NCBI GenBank assembly: GCA_017555745.1
Contig: JAFZFU010000060.1
Span: forward strand, 1-64,000
Reading direction: 5' to 3'
Source: Bacteroidales bacterium
GTDB lineage: Bacteria > Bacteroidota > Bacteroidia > Bacteroidales > P3
DNA length: 64,000 nt
The position numbers were made by a program, and so were the translations under genes. How positions within the stretch are numbered: position 1 is the first letter of the stretch; every line of letters starts with the position of its first letter. The notes below the pieces were generated by a model, which saw only the letters and a program-made list of their open reading frames with translations, ran no database searches and was not told where the DNA came from. This document shows positions 44,770 through 54,285 of this stretch, in pieces.

Positions 44770-47244
44770 TTAGTTGTGTTGTTTACCTAAATGTCTTCTT
44801 ATACTATCAGCCACCTTATCACATATGCTTTCGGCTGTCTGCTCTTCCGATGGATACACCGGGTTTAGCACATCAACGTTTATTCGTGTCATAAAACGAG
44901 GGAAAGGTATTTTCACATTATGGTACACAGCACGTTCACTACCTGTTATCGCCACCGGCACTATAGGCACATTAAGTTCCTTGCTTAAAATGGCAAATGT
45001 TTCCTTAAACTTGTTCATGTCGTTGGTCTTCGATCTTGTTCCTTCAGGGAATATCACCACGTTTTTGCCATTTCTAATCACGGCACTCATCTCTTGCAAC
45101 GACTCGCGAACATTCTTGTTTATATCCATCAATATGATATTGTTTTTGCGAGCCAAAAACACAGATAGTTTTGTTTTCCAATGCTTCTTTTTGGCAAAGA
45201 AGAATGTGTTCTTATTAATTTTGTGCGGCAGTTTATATGTTACCAACAATCCGTCTAATGCACTGCGATGATTAGCCACTATTATACAAGGTCCGTCGGG
45301 TATGTTTTTACTACCCTTGTATCGAAAACGATATATCAACGATAACGCTATCTTCGAAAAACTATTTACACACCAGTGTATAATACCCGGACTTTGCAAT
45401 TTAATATCTGTTTTTGTCGAAAGGATTTCCTTCCAGCTTATCTTGCCTTCGCGTAACTGATAGTTTTCGTTTTCGATATATTTACTTAGTTTATCCAATG
45501 TATTTAACTCACCTATTTGTTCTTCGGTAAGAGTGATATCAAACGAATTTTCTATATAAGCCAATAGCGATACTATATTCAACGAGTCCATCGACAAGTC
45601 TATTTCAAAGTGGTCGTGTTCGTGAGCAGTATATCCCGTTTCTTCTTCCACAAAAGCCTTAAGCAATTTGTATATCTCGCTCTTATTTTCCAATTCCTTT
45701 TCATTGGATATTTTGCTCTCTGTTTTTTCTATAAGAGATGGCAACTTATAACGTTGTAGTTTACCTAATCGAGTTTTTGGAAACTCAGTGGATATTATAT
45801 GATATTGCTTTATTCTTTTATATGTGGTGTTTTGCAAATTAAACTTGCTCACTTCATCCTTTATAAGAACATCCATATTTTCGAGCGATTGCAAACGTAT
45901 ATTACTCATATTAGGACGAATAGCAGCATGCAAAACATCTTTATGCAAAAATATACCTATCTCTTCCACATATTGACTTTGCTTTATAAAGTCTTGTTCC
46001 AGCAGTTCGGGATTTATATTCTTGCCATTCGATGTTACTATTATTTCTTTTATTCTTCCGGTTATCTTCAACCCATTTTTGTCCAACACTCCTATATCAC
46101 CTGTGTGTAGCCATCCGTCTTTAAGTATCTGTTCGGTTTCTTCCTTACGTTGATAATACCCCTGCATCACATTGTCGCCCTTAAGACATATTTCACCATT
46201 TTCAGCTATCCTTACTTCCACCATTGGCAAGGGGTCGCCGGTATAACCTATCTTACGTTTTCCAGGACGAGTAAATGTAATCATTGGTGCTGCCTCTGTC
46301 ATTCCGTATCCTTCCAACACATAAAAGCCGAGAGTTTTAAGTATGGTGGCTGTTTCGTGCGACAAAGCAGCGCCTCCCGATACCAAAAACTCGATATTAC
46401 CTCCAAACTTGGTATGTACACTCTTGAATACTATTTTCGACAAAGAATCGCTACCTATAGCCTTCACCACTTTATAAAGCAAACGTGTAACCACCGAAGC
46501 ATTTATCTTATTCATAACACCCTTCACCAACATATCGTATAGTCTCGGCACACCTATTATCAAAGATATTCGTCCCTGATTAAGCGTTTTAAGTATCGCT
46601 TCGGCATTCATTCCTTCAGCTATATATACTGTGCTTCCCACCGACAATGGAGCCACAAGACTTCCGATTAAAGGAAACACATGGTGCAAAGGCAATAGTA
46701 TCATTACATTACTCTCCTCCTTAAAAATAGGCACCGATTTACTTACTGCGTCAATGTTGAACATCACATTTTTGTACGACAGCATTACGCCTTTCGGATT
46801 GCCTGTTGTTCCCGAAGTGTAGATGATAAACATGGTGGCATCTTGTCCTCTTACCGGGATATTGGATACCGCAACATTGCTTGAATTATCTATTGCTATA
46901 CAAGATGGTGTAACTATTTTTGCACCCTTACAGTCTATGTTCGAAAAGAAATCCAGCTTATTATCGGTTGTAAAGATAATATCGGGAGTACAATCGTCTA
47001 TTATATATTGCACTTCATTTCTTGTCGACTGCACATCCACAGGTACTACCAATGCCTCACACCTAAGCGAACCATATAAAGCAAAGCACCATTCCGGCGA
47101 GTTGTCTGCAAATATCAACACCTTGGATGGTTTACAATTATCCAAAAATGTATCGGCATAAATTTGTGATATTTGTAGTACTTCGCTGTATGTATACTGA
47201 ATATCTTTGTAATTGATTGCTACCTTATTCCTTTGTTCTAACAT
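44770..47244 (-). CDS. Acyl-activating enzyme - acyl carrier - acyltransferase fusion (Aas-like)
   Basis: An 824-residue three-domain protein. Residues about 1-480 are an AMP-binding ligase (IIYTSGTTGNPKGVM, GYGMTEAAP, GWLHTGDIGVLDKNG). About 515-590 is an acyl/peptidyl carrier domain with the phosphopantetheine Ser in LSMDSLNIVS. About 620-824 is a PlsC-type acyltransferase with the catalytic NHRSALDG (HxxxxD) and FPEGTRSK. The order suggests that a fatty acid is activated, loaded on the built-in carrier and passed to a lysophospholipid or other acceptor. E. coli Aas has acyltransferase and ligase in the reverse order and no carrier. Confidence 0.88.
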   Translation of the reverse strand: MLEQRNKVAINYKDIQYTYSEVLQISQIYADTFLDNCKPSKVLIFADNSPEWCFALYGSLRCEALVVPVDVQSTRNEVQYIIDDCTPDIIFTTDNKLDFFSNIDCKGAKIVTPSCIAIDNSSNVAVSNIPVRGQDATMFIIYTSGTTGNPKGVMLSYKNVMFNIDAVSKSVPIFKEESNVMILLPLHHVFPLIGSLVAPLSVGSTVYIAEGMNAEAILKTLNQGRISLIIGVPRLYDMLVKGVMNKINASVVTRLLYKVVKAIGSDSLSKIVFKSVHTKFGGNIEFLVSGGAALSHETATILKTLGFYVLEGYGMTEAAPMITFTRPGKRKIGYTGDPLPMVEVRIAENGEICLKGDNVMQGYYQRKEETEQILKDGWLHTGDIGVLDKNGLKITGRIKEIIVTSNGKNINPELLEQDFIKQSQYVEEIGIFLHKDVLHAAIRPNMSNIRLQSLENMDVLIKDEVSKFNLQNTTYKRIKQYHIISTEFPKTRLGKLQRYKLPSLIEKTESKISNEKELENKSEIYKLLKAFVEEETGYTAHEHDHFEIDLSMDSLNIVSLLAYIENSFDITLTEEQIGELNTLDKLSKYIENENYQLREGKISWKEILSTKTDIKLQSPGIIHWCVNSFSKIALSLIYRFRYKGSKNIPDGPCIIVANHRSALDGLLVTYKLPHKINKNTFFFAKKKHWKTKLSVFLARKNNIILMDINKNVRESLQEMSAVIRNGKNVVIFPEGTRSKTNDMNKFKETFAILSKELNVPIVPVAITGSERAVYHNVKIPFPRFMTRINVDVLNPVYPSEEQTAESICDKVADSIRRHLGKQHN

Positions 47245-47308
47245 TTTTTCGATTATTAATTAAAATGTTCTTTTTAATTCATCAAGTCCCTTCGTAGGGT
47301 CTATATTT

Positions 47309-49429
47309 TTAGTCAAAAAACTTCCATACAAAACCCCATTGCAAAGTAAAATCTTGTCCGGGATAGTGTGGAAGCGAAAAATATTGTGGAGTGGATTCCC
47401 ACAATGCGTTTATATGTAATAGCTTCAAAAATATCGTTGCATGTTTTATCTGCAATGATGCAAATATGTCACTCCATATATAATTACCTATCTCAACATC
47501 GTTTTGTCTATAAAATGCCGCCAACGACGGATTGTAAGCATCGGCATAAAATGCAGTGTTATAGCGCAAATCAACACCGGTTTGTACCGACAACGCATTC
47601 TTAAACATCTTAAAATCGAAAAAGTAAGAATGCTTGCAGGCAAATGTAGGCACCCTAAACACATCGTTGTCCGAAGCAAACTGCAAGAGGTTAAAGGTCC
47701 GCCAATGAAATGGCCCTATCTTTATATTGGTATTCAAACATGCCTGACTCAGCCAACCTCTTTCATCGGTTTGATATGGTCTGCTATTGGTATCAAGCCA
47801 CACCATATTATCTACAACGGCTACCGATGTAGTCAAATCTATATAATTATTCCATTTGTATTGCAATTTCAAGTTTTGAGTATGTATCTTATTATATTCG
47901 CCTCGATTATCCCACTCATGATAGTTGCTGAAAAAGTAGTTATAGAAATAATCCGGAGCCCTGTCTGAACTATGCCCCGAAAGAGTAATGCTATGGTCGT
48001 TGGCAAAAAGATACGATACATCGGCTCTAACCATATTGTTGTTCTGCATAAACACTGCGTCTGAAAACGACTTTTCGGCAAACAATTCAGCACGTAACCC
48101 TCCAACAGATATGTTCAGTTTGACGAACGGCAGTATCTCAGTCAAGTTGTACGACTTTGGAAGTTCACTAACCGACATGTGATCGTAGCTGTAAATCCCT
48201 TCCACCCATAAGTGGCGCAAACCTAACGACAATTTAACCGGATTAAAATATTCGTAGTCTTTGTAAACATCGTTGCTCCAATATATAGTATTTTCCAAAC
48301 GGAATGTCGAAACACTATCAAAGGTGTTAGTGGAGTCCACATAACATATCGGATGATATATGTGGCTGAAATTAGGTTCGTAATAATTACGTTTGTCTGT
48401 TTCCACCAATATTTGGTGTACTACCGTTCCCCTATTGAATGGGGTACCTTTTCGTATGGTGGTATCGCAGCTTATTGTGTAACTGCTGTCTGTTGTCGAA
48501 AACACTGTATCCACCACTATGTTGGCACCTATTCTTTTTGCAAAATTGTACGATTGGTGAGCCACCGCTGTAAAACTATTGTAGCGAGTAGAAGCGTCGT
48601 ACATATAAACCGGTATCCCCGAGCGGTTTGTTTGAATATTTTCTGTAAACAAGCTATCCGATGTTATACCTCCATTTTCCTGTATGTTCAGTTTTTTCCA
48701 TATTACTCCTCCCTTCACTTGGTAGCGCAAATTTTCGGAATAGTAGTTGGTAGTGGCTCCCAAATAGTTGTTCAATGTCTTTTGGTTCGAATAAGCACCT
48801 TCCGAGTTTATAAGATCATAGTGTAGTGCTATATTCCATCGTTGAGATAAATTCTGAGTATGTATCACCCTTACCTGATAGTCCGATAACAAAGAGTTCG
48901 AAAAGGCCAACAAAGTATAAGGGCGTTCGGTTTGATAGAACGTAAGATTATCCAACGAATAGCCGTAGCCGTCATATACGCTCTGTTTGTATCTGAATGC
49001 TATGCCTTCATCGTTTTTAGGATACAACGACAAATGTGGCGAGCCCACATTCCCGGTATTCAGATAGTAATTATTATTAAACGTAAACAGTGGATCCGTC
49101 TGTTCTATATAGTCGGGAAGCAACGTAGGATGAAATGCGTAATATATTTTGGCATCCAAAGGTTTTAGATAGAAATAATACACCGAGTTCAACAAAGTAG
49201 AATCAGGTATTACCTCATAATCAAATATAATACCTTTAGGAAGGGTATCGTTTTCGCTATTATTATCCGGGGTTTGAAAGGGATTGTTGGTATTATTATT
49301 GTTATTAATATTTCCATACCTATCTCTTCCTGCCGACGACGGGAGTACTGTCGAAGGCATAAACTGAGCGTTAGCACTCACCCATCCCAAAAGTACTATA
49401 ATCGATATTATATATTTTATATACTTCAA
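47309..49429 (-). CDS. Putative outer-membrane porin
   Basis: A 706-residue beta-barrel protein with signal peptide (1-21, ending ANA), an Asn-rich linker (about 42-58, runs of N), and a long barrel of alternating polar/aromatic strands ending in FVWKFFD, with Phe at the penultimate position before the terminal Asp. This matches the Bacteroidota family annotated simply as putative porin. The substrate is unknown. It lies 22 bases after trxB on the same strand, and 64 bases before the ligase fusion. Confidence 0.82.
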   Translation of the reverse strand: MKYIKYIISIIVLLGWVSANAQFMPSTVLPSSAGRDRYGNINNNNNTNNPFQTPDNNSENDTLPKGIIFDYEVIPDSTLLNSVYYFYLKPLDAKIYYAFHPTLLPDYIEQTDPLFTFNNNYYLNTGNVGSPHLSLYPKNDEGIAFRYKQSVYDGYGYSLDNLTFYQTERPYTLLAFSNSLLSDYQVRVIHTQNLSQRWNIALHYDLINSEGAYSNQKTLNNYLGATTNYYSENLRYQVKGGVIWKKLNIQENGGITSDSLFTENIQTNRSGIPVYMYDASTRYNSFTAVAHQSYNFAKRIGANIVVDTVFSTTDSSYTISCDTTIRKGTPFNRGTVVHQILVETDKRNYYEPNFSHIYHPICYVDSTNTFDSVSTFRLENTIYWSNDVYKDYEYFNPVKLSLGLRHLWVEGIYSYDHMSVSELPKSYNLTEILPFVKLNISVGGLRAELFAEKSFSDAVFMQNNNMVRADVSYLFANDHSITLSGHSSDRAPDYFYNYFFSNYHEWDNRGEYNKIHTQNLKLQYKWNNYIDLTTSVAVVDNMVWLDTNSRPYQTDERGWLSQACLNTNIKIGPFHWRTFNLLQFASDNDVFRVPTFACKHSYFFDFKMFKNALSVQTGVDLRYNTAFYADAYNPSLAAFYRQNDVEIGNYIWSDIFASLQIKHATIFLKLLHINALWESTPQYFSLPHYPGQDFTLQWGFVWKFFD

Positions 49430-49451
49430 AATCCGAATGTTTTTTTTCGGT

Positions 49452-50390
49452 TTATTTGTTTAAGTTCAAGAATCTTTCAGCATCTATGGCAGCCACACAA
49501 CCTTTTCCGGCGGCCACAATAGCCTGACGGTAGTGAGGATCACAAACATCGCCGGCCGCAAACACTCCCGGTATATTGGTTTGCGAACTTGGTGCCTGTG
49601 TCTTCAAATAACCGCTTTCGTCCATTTCCAACTGTCCTTTAAAGATATCGGTATTAGGCTTATGACCTATGGCCACAAAGAAACCGGCTATATCAATAGT
49701 GCGTATTTCGTTTGTTTTCACATTTTTCAAACGTGCGCCTACCACACCGTCTTCATCACCTACTATCTCTTCAGTTACACTATTCCACAATATTTCTATT
49801 TTAGGATTACTGGTTACTTCGTGTTGCATAGCTTTCGAGGCACGCAATTCGTCGCGACGTACTATCAAATACACCTTGTTACATATATTGGCAAGATACG
49901 AAGCCTCTTCGCAAGCTGTATCGCCACCACCCACTACAGCTACATCTTGTCCGCGATAGAAAAAACCGTCGCAAGTGGCACATGCCGATACTCCCATTCC
50001 AAAAAATTGTTTTTCGCTATCCAAGCCTAACCAACGAGCCGATGCACCGGTAGCCACAATAACGCTTTCGGCCATAATGGTATTACCACTATCATCGACA
50101 AGGGTAAACGGACGTTTCGAAAAATCCACACTCTCGATATTGCCTTGGCGTATGTCGGTACCAAAGCGTTGTGCTTGTTTCTTTAAGTCTTCCATCATAT
50201 CTGTTCCCGACACTCCGGTTGGATAGCCGGGGAAATTTTCTATCTCGGTGGTGATGGTTAACTGACCTCCCGGTTGACGTCCTTCGTACAATACAGGTTT
50301 CAAATCGGCACGTCCGGTATATATACCTGCTGTATAACCTGCAGGACCCGAACCAATAATAAGACAACGTACTTGTTCTATTGTTGACAT
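49452..50390 (-). CDS. trxB: Thioredoxin-disulfide reductase
   Basis: Flavoenzyme that reduces thioredoxin with NADPH. The 312 residues hold the FAD-binding GSGPAGYTAGIY (13-24), the redox pair C137-A-T-C140 in SACATCDG, the NADPH-binding VVGGGDTACEEA and the C-terminal GVFAAGDVCDPHYRQAIVAAG. Length is standard. It stands between a PorT-family gene (42 bases upstream) and the porin gene. Confidence 0.97.
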   Translation of the reverse strand: MSTIEQVRCLIIGSGPAGYTAGIYTGRADLKPVLYEGRQPGGQLTITTEIENFPGYPTGVSGTDMMEDLKKQAQRFGTDIRQGNIESVDFSKRPFTLVDDSGNTIMAESVIVATGASARWLGLDSEKQFFGMGVSACATCDGFFYRGQDVAVVGGGDTACEEASYLANICNKVYLIVRRDELRASKAMQHEVTSNPKIEILWNSVTEEIVGDEDGVVGARLKNVKTNEIRTIDIAGFFVAIGHKPNTDIFKGQLEMDESGYLKTQAPSSQTNIPGVFAAGDVCDPHYRQAIVAAGKGCVAAIDAERFLNLNK

Positions 50391-50432
50391 AATTTCTTTC
50401 TATTGTTAATGTTACTAATAAATTTAATTCCG

Positions 50433-51011
50433 TTACAATTTGTATATCAAACTTCCTGATAATACATTATTAAACTGACCATAGTTTCCCAATAGTCCTT
50501 CGGCGGCACCTATTTTGTTTATACTTGGCAACGAATAACTCAATCGTCCTTCGAAGGCTATATGCGGATTCAAATATAGTCGCAACCCTACAGCCACCGG
50601 TATATCCATTTTCTTGTAATTAAACACATCACCCATGTCCATACCGCCTTCTGTAACCGATGAATTGACAAGCACCGAGGGCTGTACTCCCGCCAATATC
50701 TCTACCTTCTCGGTCAGTTTAATACCATAAAGCAAACTTATCTCCACATAATCCAAAACGGCTACTTGTTGTATCGAAGTGTTTCGGGCTCCTTTCGAAG
50801 TGTACGACAATTCTAAATTGGCACTGCTTATGCTACTGAAAGGATATGAAGTAAATATACCTATGTGATATCCTATCTTGTTGTATCCCGATGCCTCATC
50901 GCCATCGATCTGGCTGAAGTTGGGACCCAAACGCAAACCAAAGCTAAAATCTTGTGCATACATACCTCCACAAAGTACCAATGCCGCAAAAAGTGTTACT
51001 ATACGTTTCAT
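50433..51011 (-). CDS. PorT-family outer-membrane beta-barrel protein
   Basis: A 192-residue outer-membrane protein with signal peptide (1-19, ending GMYAQ) and eight-strand-barrel features: GLRLGPNFSQIDG, IGYHIGIF, NLELSYTSKGAR, VAVGLRLYLNPHIAFEGRLSYS, LSGSLIYKL with an aromatic near the C terminus. It belongs to the broad PorT/OmpW-like barrel group of Bacteroidota; the true PorT of the T9SS is only one member, so a T9SS role is not implied. It lies 42 bases upstream of trxB. Confidence 0.8.
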   Translation of the reverse strand: MKRIVTLFAALVLCGGMYAQDFSFGLRLGPNFSQIDGDEASGYNKIGYHIGIFTSYPFSSISSANLELSYTSKGARNTSIQQVAVLDYVEISLLYGIKLTEKVEILAGVQPSVLVNSSVTEGGMDMGDVFNYKKMDIPVAVGLRLYLNPHIAFEGRLSYSLPSINKIGAAEGLLGNYGQFNNVLSGSLIYKL

Positions 51012-51100
51012 AGCGTAATCTTTATTTGTTATTTATATCTGTTTTCGGTCCCACACTCCTATCGTTTTTTTCTCGCACAGAAAGTAGCAGACCGTTGTTA

Positions 51101-52444
51101 TTATTTAAAGTATTCTACCAAATTATCAAAACTGATGGTTTCCTGCATACCTGTGGCCATATTCTTTATCGTCACAGTACTATTTTCTATTTCGGCTTCG
51201 CCTATAAACACCACGTATGGTATCTTTTTGTTGTCGGCATAGCTCATCTGTTTTTTCATCTTGGCGGCTTCGGGATATATCTCTGTTTTTATTCCTGCTT
51301 TTCTCATTTTCGAAGCACAGCGTATACAGTATTTCGTTTCCTTTTCGCCAAAATTGATAAACAACACCTCGGTAAGCTGCTCCAAATCAGAGGGGAACTT
51401 GTTTAGTTCGGTAAGCACATCATATATGCGATCGGCGCCAAACGATATACCCACACCCGACACATCGGGCATACCAAATATTCCCGTAAGATTGTCGTAG
51501 CGACCACCACCACAAATGCTACCTATCGCAACATCTTGTGCTTTTACTTCGAATATGGCTCCGGTGTAATAGTTCAAACCACGTGCCAACGTAAGGTCAA
51601 ACTCGATGGTACATTGTGTAGGGTTATCATCTATGTATTCAAACAATGTTCTCATTTCGGCTATACCCTTAGTACCTATCTCGTTGTTTTGGAATAGCAC
51701 CTCCAATTGGTTCAGTTTTTCTTTGTCGCTACCAGACAGCTCGAATATTGGTTTTAAGTCGGCCACATTCTTTTCGCTAAGGCCGCGATCCAATAATTCC
51801 TTGTTCACATTATCCAAGCCTATCTTGTCCAATTTGTCTATCGCCACCGTTATATCCACCAATTTGTCGGGAGCACCTATCATCTCGGCTATACCGGCAA
51901 GTATCTTACGGTTGTTTATCTTCAGCGTTACATTGATATCCAGTTTCTTAAAGACATCATCTATTATCTGTACCAATTCCACCTCGTTAAGTAGCGAACT
52001 GCTACCTATAATATCGGCATCACATTGGTAAAACTCTCTGTAGCGACCTTTTTGAGGACGATCGGCACGCCACACGGGTTGTATCTGATAACGTTTAAAT
52101 GGGAATGTAATATCGTTGCGATGCTGCACCACAAAACGTGCAAAAGGCACTGTAAGATCGTAGCGCAATCCTCGTTCACAAAATGCCAACGACATTTTTT
52201 TGTAATCGTCAGTAACAGACACCCCATCCATAAAATTGCCCGAATTGAGTATTTTAAACAACAATTTATCACCCTCTTCGCCATACTTACCCAATAGCGT
52301 GGATAGGTTTTCCATGGCCGGTGTTTCGATGGGCACAAAGCAAAAAGTTTTGTATACCTCGCGTATAGTATCGAAGATATAATTTCGACGAGCCATCTCC
52401 AATGGCAAAAAGTCGCGAGTGCCTTTTGGAATACTACATTTCAT
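51101..52444 (-). CDS. hisS: Histidyl-tRNA synthetase
   Basis: Class II aminoacyl-tRNA synthetase charging tRNA-His. The 447 residues show motif 1 ([19 protein letters not shown]), motif 2 with [32 protein letters not shown], the histidine motifs [14 protein letters not shown] and GGGRYDNL, motif 3 [15 protein letters not shown], and a C-terminal anticodon-binding domain (about 355-447). Length fits the family. Confidence 0.97.
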   Translation of the reverse strand: MKCSIPKGTRDFLPLEMARRNYIFDTIREVYKTFCFVPIETPAMENLSTLLGKYGEEGDKLLFKILNSGNFMDGVSVTDDYKKMSLAFCERGLRYDLTVPFARFVVQHRNDITFPFKRYQIQPVWRADRPQKGRYREFYQCDADIIGSSSLLNEVELVQIIDDVFKKLDINVTLKINNRKILAGIAEMIGAPDKLVDITVAIDKLDKIGLDNVNKELLDRGLSEKNVADLKPIFELSGSDKEKLNQLEVLFQNNEIGTKGIAEMRTLFEYIDDNPTQCTIEFDLTLARGLNYYTGAIFEVKAQDVAIGSICGGGRYDNLTGIFGMPDVSGVGISFGADRIYDVLTELNKFPSDLEQLTEVLFINFGEKETKYCIRCASKMRKAGIKTEIYPEAAKMKKQMSYADNKKIPYVVFIGEAEIENSTVTIKNMATGMQETISFDNLVEYFK

Positions 52445-52510
52445 TGGTGTTACGTTTTTTTTGATTGATTAGCCGACTATCATCGGCCGTTTTTGTTCGA
52501 TAAAAAAAAC

Positions 52511-52542
52511 ACGAAAGGACACCAATCGGGATGTCCTTTCGT
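52511..52542 (-). terminator. Terminator of the small T9SS cargo gene
   Basis: Perfect 11-bp stem ACGAAAGGACA / TGTCCTTTCGT with a 10-base loop; an A tract to its left gives a T tract on the minus strand. Confidence 0.9.
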
Positions 52543-52562
52543 ATGTATGTAATAATTTTTGA

Positions 52563-53279
52563 TTAATGTTTAACAACCATCTTTTTGGTTTTATACACTT
52601 TACCATTGCATACTACACTGCACAAGTATACACCGTTAGGCATATCGCTTACGTTGATACGTTGTGTGCCCTGATTGTCGGCAATGCTTATTTCTTTAAC
52701 CACCGAACCCAACATATTGCGGATTTCTATTTTGTTTTGCATTCCTCCCGACAAACTGTAGTCAACAGTTACCACATTGCGTACAGGGTTAGGATACAAA
52801 TCGATGGATACATTATTTTTGGCCAAAGTATTTATCGAATTGCGATCTATTATATATTTCACAAACATGGTTTTGCTGTTTGCAGCATTACGTGTGTCTT
52901 GAATAGTAAAACTAAACAAAGTTGTTGTTCCATGGGCAAGACCTCCATTTATTTCGATCCATGCATCACATTCTGCTTCAGCATTTGAAGCCAATTCAAA
53001 CTCTCCAGATATGGTACCGGGCACACAAGAACCGGGCACACATATACTCATCACATGAATATCTTCTGTACCATAAACGGTTTCGGCTGTAATTCGTGCC
53101 GTAAGTGCACTGCTTGAATTATTTTTACAGTTGAAGTATAAATAACTTTCTTCATTGGGCGATTGCTCATAAATAACTATGGTATCGTTAACCACATTAC
53201 CTTGATATAGAACATCTATTTGTGCTCTTAACACTATTGCCGAAGCAAATAAACTGATAAATAATAATGTTTTCTTCAT
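52563..53279 (-). CDS. Secreted protein with T9SS type A sorting domain
   Basis: A 238-residue T9SS cargo: signal peptide (1-19, ending VLRAQ), one Ig-like beta domain (about 20-150) with a disulfide-type pair in ICVPGSCVPG, then a T9SS sorting domain (about 158-238: VSIDLYPNPVRNVVTVDYSL, YLCSVVCNGKVYKTKKMVVKH). The mature domain is not recognised. It should be anchored at, or released from, the cell surface after the sorting domain is cut off. Monocistronic, with its own -7 box and terminator. Confidence 0.88.
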   Translation of the reverse strand: MKKTLLFISLFASAIVLRAQIDVLYQGNVVNDTIVIYEQSPNEESYLYFNCKNNSSSALTARITAETVYGTEDIHVMSICVPGSCVPGTISGEFELASNAEAECDAWIEINGGLAHGTTTLFSFTIQDTRNAANSKTMFVKYIIDRNSINTLAKNNVSIDLYPNPVRNVVTVDYSLSGGMQNKIEIRNMLGSVVKEISIADNQGTQRINVSDMPNGVYLCSVVCNGKVYKTKKMVVKH

Positions 53280-53326
53280 TTGTTTTTTATTTGTTTTTGT
53301 TCAATTATTTCTCTTTAATATTTTTG

Positions 53327-53334
53327 CAAAGGTA
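53327..53334 (-). promoter_or_regulatory. -7 box of the small T9SS cargo gene
   Basis: Minus-strand TACCTTTG at 53327-53334, 48 bp upstream of the ATG; no clear -33. Confidence 0.5.
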
Positions 53335-53440
53335 CGATTTTTTTTTGAATAAACCACTCTTTATCCGCCTTGCTATGCTGTTAAAAAATATCAAAGGGAC
53401 AACCTTCTTATTTATCCCTTTGATTATTAAGCATCTTACT

Positions 53441-54283
53441 TTACATTCGCCAACGGTTTATCTCTTGTTTTTTCCAATATTTTATTAGAAAATATCCAAA
53501 TATCATACCACCTAAGTGTGCAAAATGTGCTATACCATCGCCTGTTGAAAGAATTCCCGACACTAGTTCCAATACACCATATCCCAACACAAACCACTTG
53601 GCTTTGATAGGCACTAGGAAATATAGATATATAAGTTGGTTTGGAAACATCATACCGAAAGCCAACAATATTCCATATACTGCTCCCGACGCTCCCACTG
53701 TGGCTATATCGGCACGGCTTGCCAATAGTTGTTGAGCCAATTCCACCGATTGGTAGCCATAGTTGTATCCCGACGAAGCATTCATCTGCCACTCTTGCAA
53801 AAAGGCATTTACATTAGCCACTTTTTCGGGTGTAAGTATCGACGACAACTCAGATTGCACCAAAGCCACAAAAGCTTCGGGACCGGGCGATGCCGCATAA
53901 ACATTAATGGCTGCCTGTATACTAAAATAGTCGATACCGATAACTATAGTATGTACTATGGCTGCCCCTATCCCCGTAACAAAATAGAAGAGCAAAAAAC
54001 GTTTCGGTCCCCAATAATTTTCCAATACATTACCGAACATCCACAATGCGAACATATTAAAAAACAAGTGTTCAATACCGCCATGCATAAACATATAGGT
54101 GATGTATTGGTAGGCATGAAAATAGTCGCTCTTAAAAAAATATAGGCCCAAATAATCGGTAAGGTCGATACCCAGCGAACGATTAAACGCCAAGGTGGCC
54201 AAATAAAATATCACATTTATTATTATCAAGTTTTTCACTACTGTGGGCAAAACTTTAAAACCCTGAGGTCTATATTGCTCCAT
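53441..54283 (-). CDS. Rhomboid family intramembrane serine protease
   Basis: A 280-residue membrane protease with six or more helices. The catalytic Ser is in GASGAVYG and the catalytic His in AHFAHLGGMIFGY; the first-half landmarks YITYMFMHGGIEHLFFNMFALWMFG (oxyanion His/Asn) are present. A soluble insert (about 120-175) separates helices 3 and 4. Substrates are unknown. It starts two bases after the mutL stop and is probably translated from the same mRNA. Confidence 0.93.
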   Translation of the reverse strand: MEQYRPQGFKVLPTVVKNLIIINVIFYLATLAFNRSLGIDLTDYLGLYFFKSDYFHAYQYITYMFMHGGIEHLFFNMFALWMFGNVLENYWGPKRFLLFYFVTGIGAAIVHTIVIGIDYFSIQAAINVYAASPGPEAFVALVQSELSSILTPEKVANVNAFLQEWQMNASSGYNYGYQSVELAQQLLASRADIATVGASGAVYGILLAFGMMFPNQLIYLYFLVPIKAKWFVLGYGVLELVSGILSTGDGIAHFAHLGGMIFGYFLIKYWKKQEINRWRM

Positions 54284-54285
54284 GG

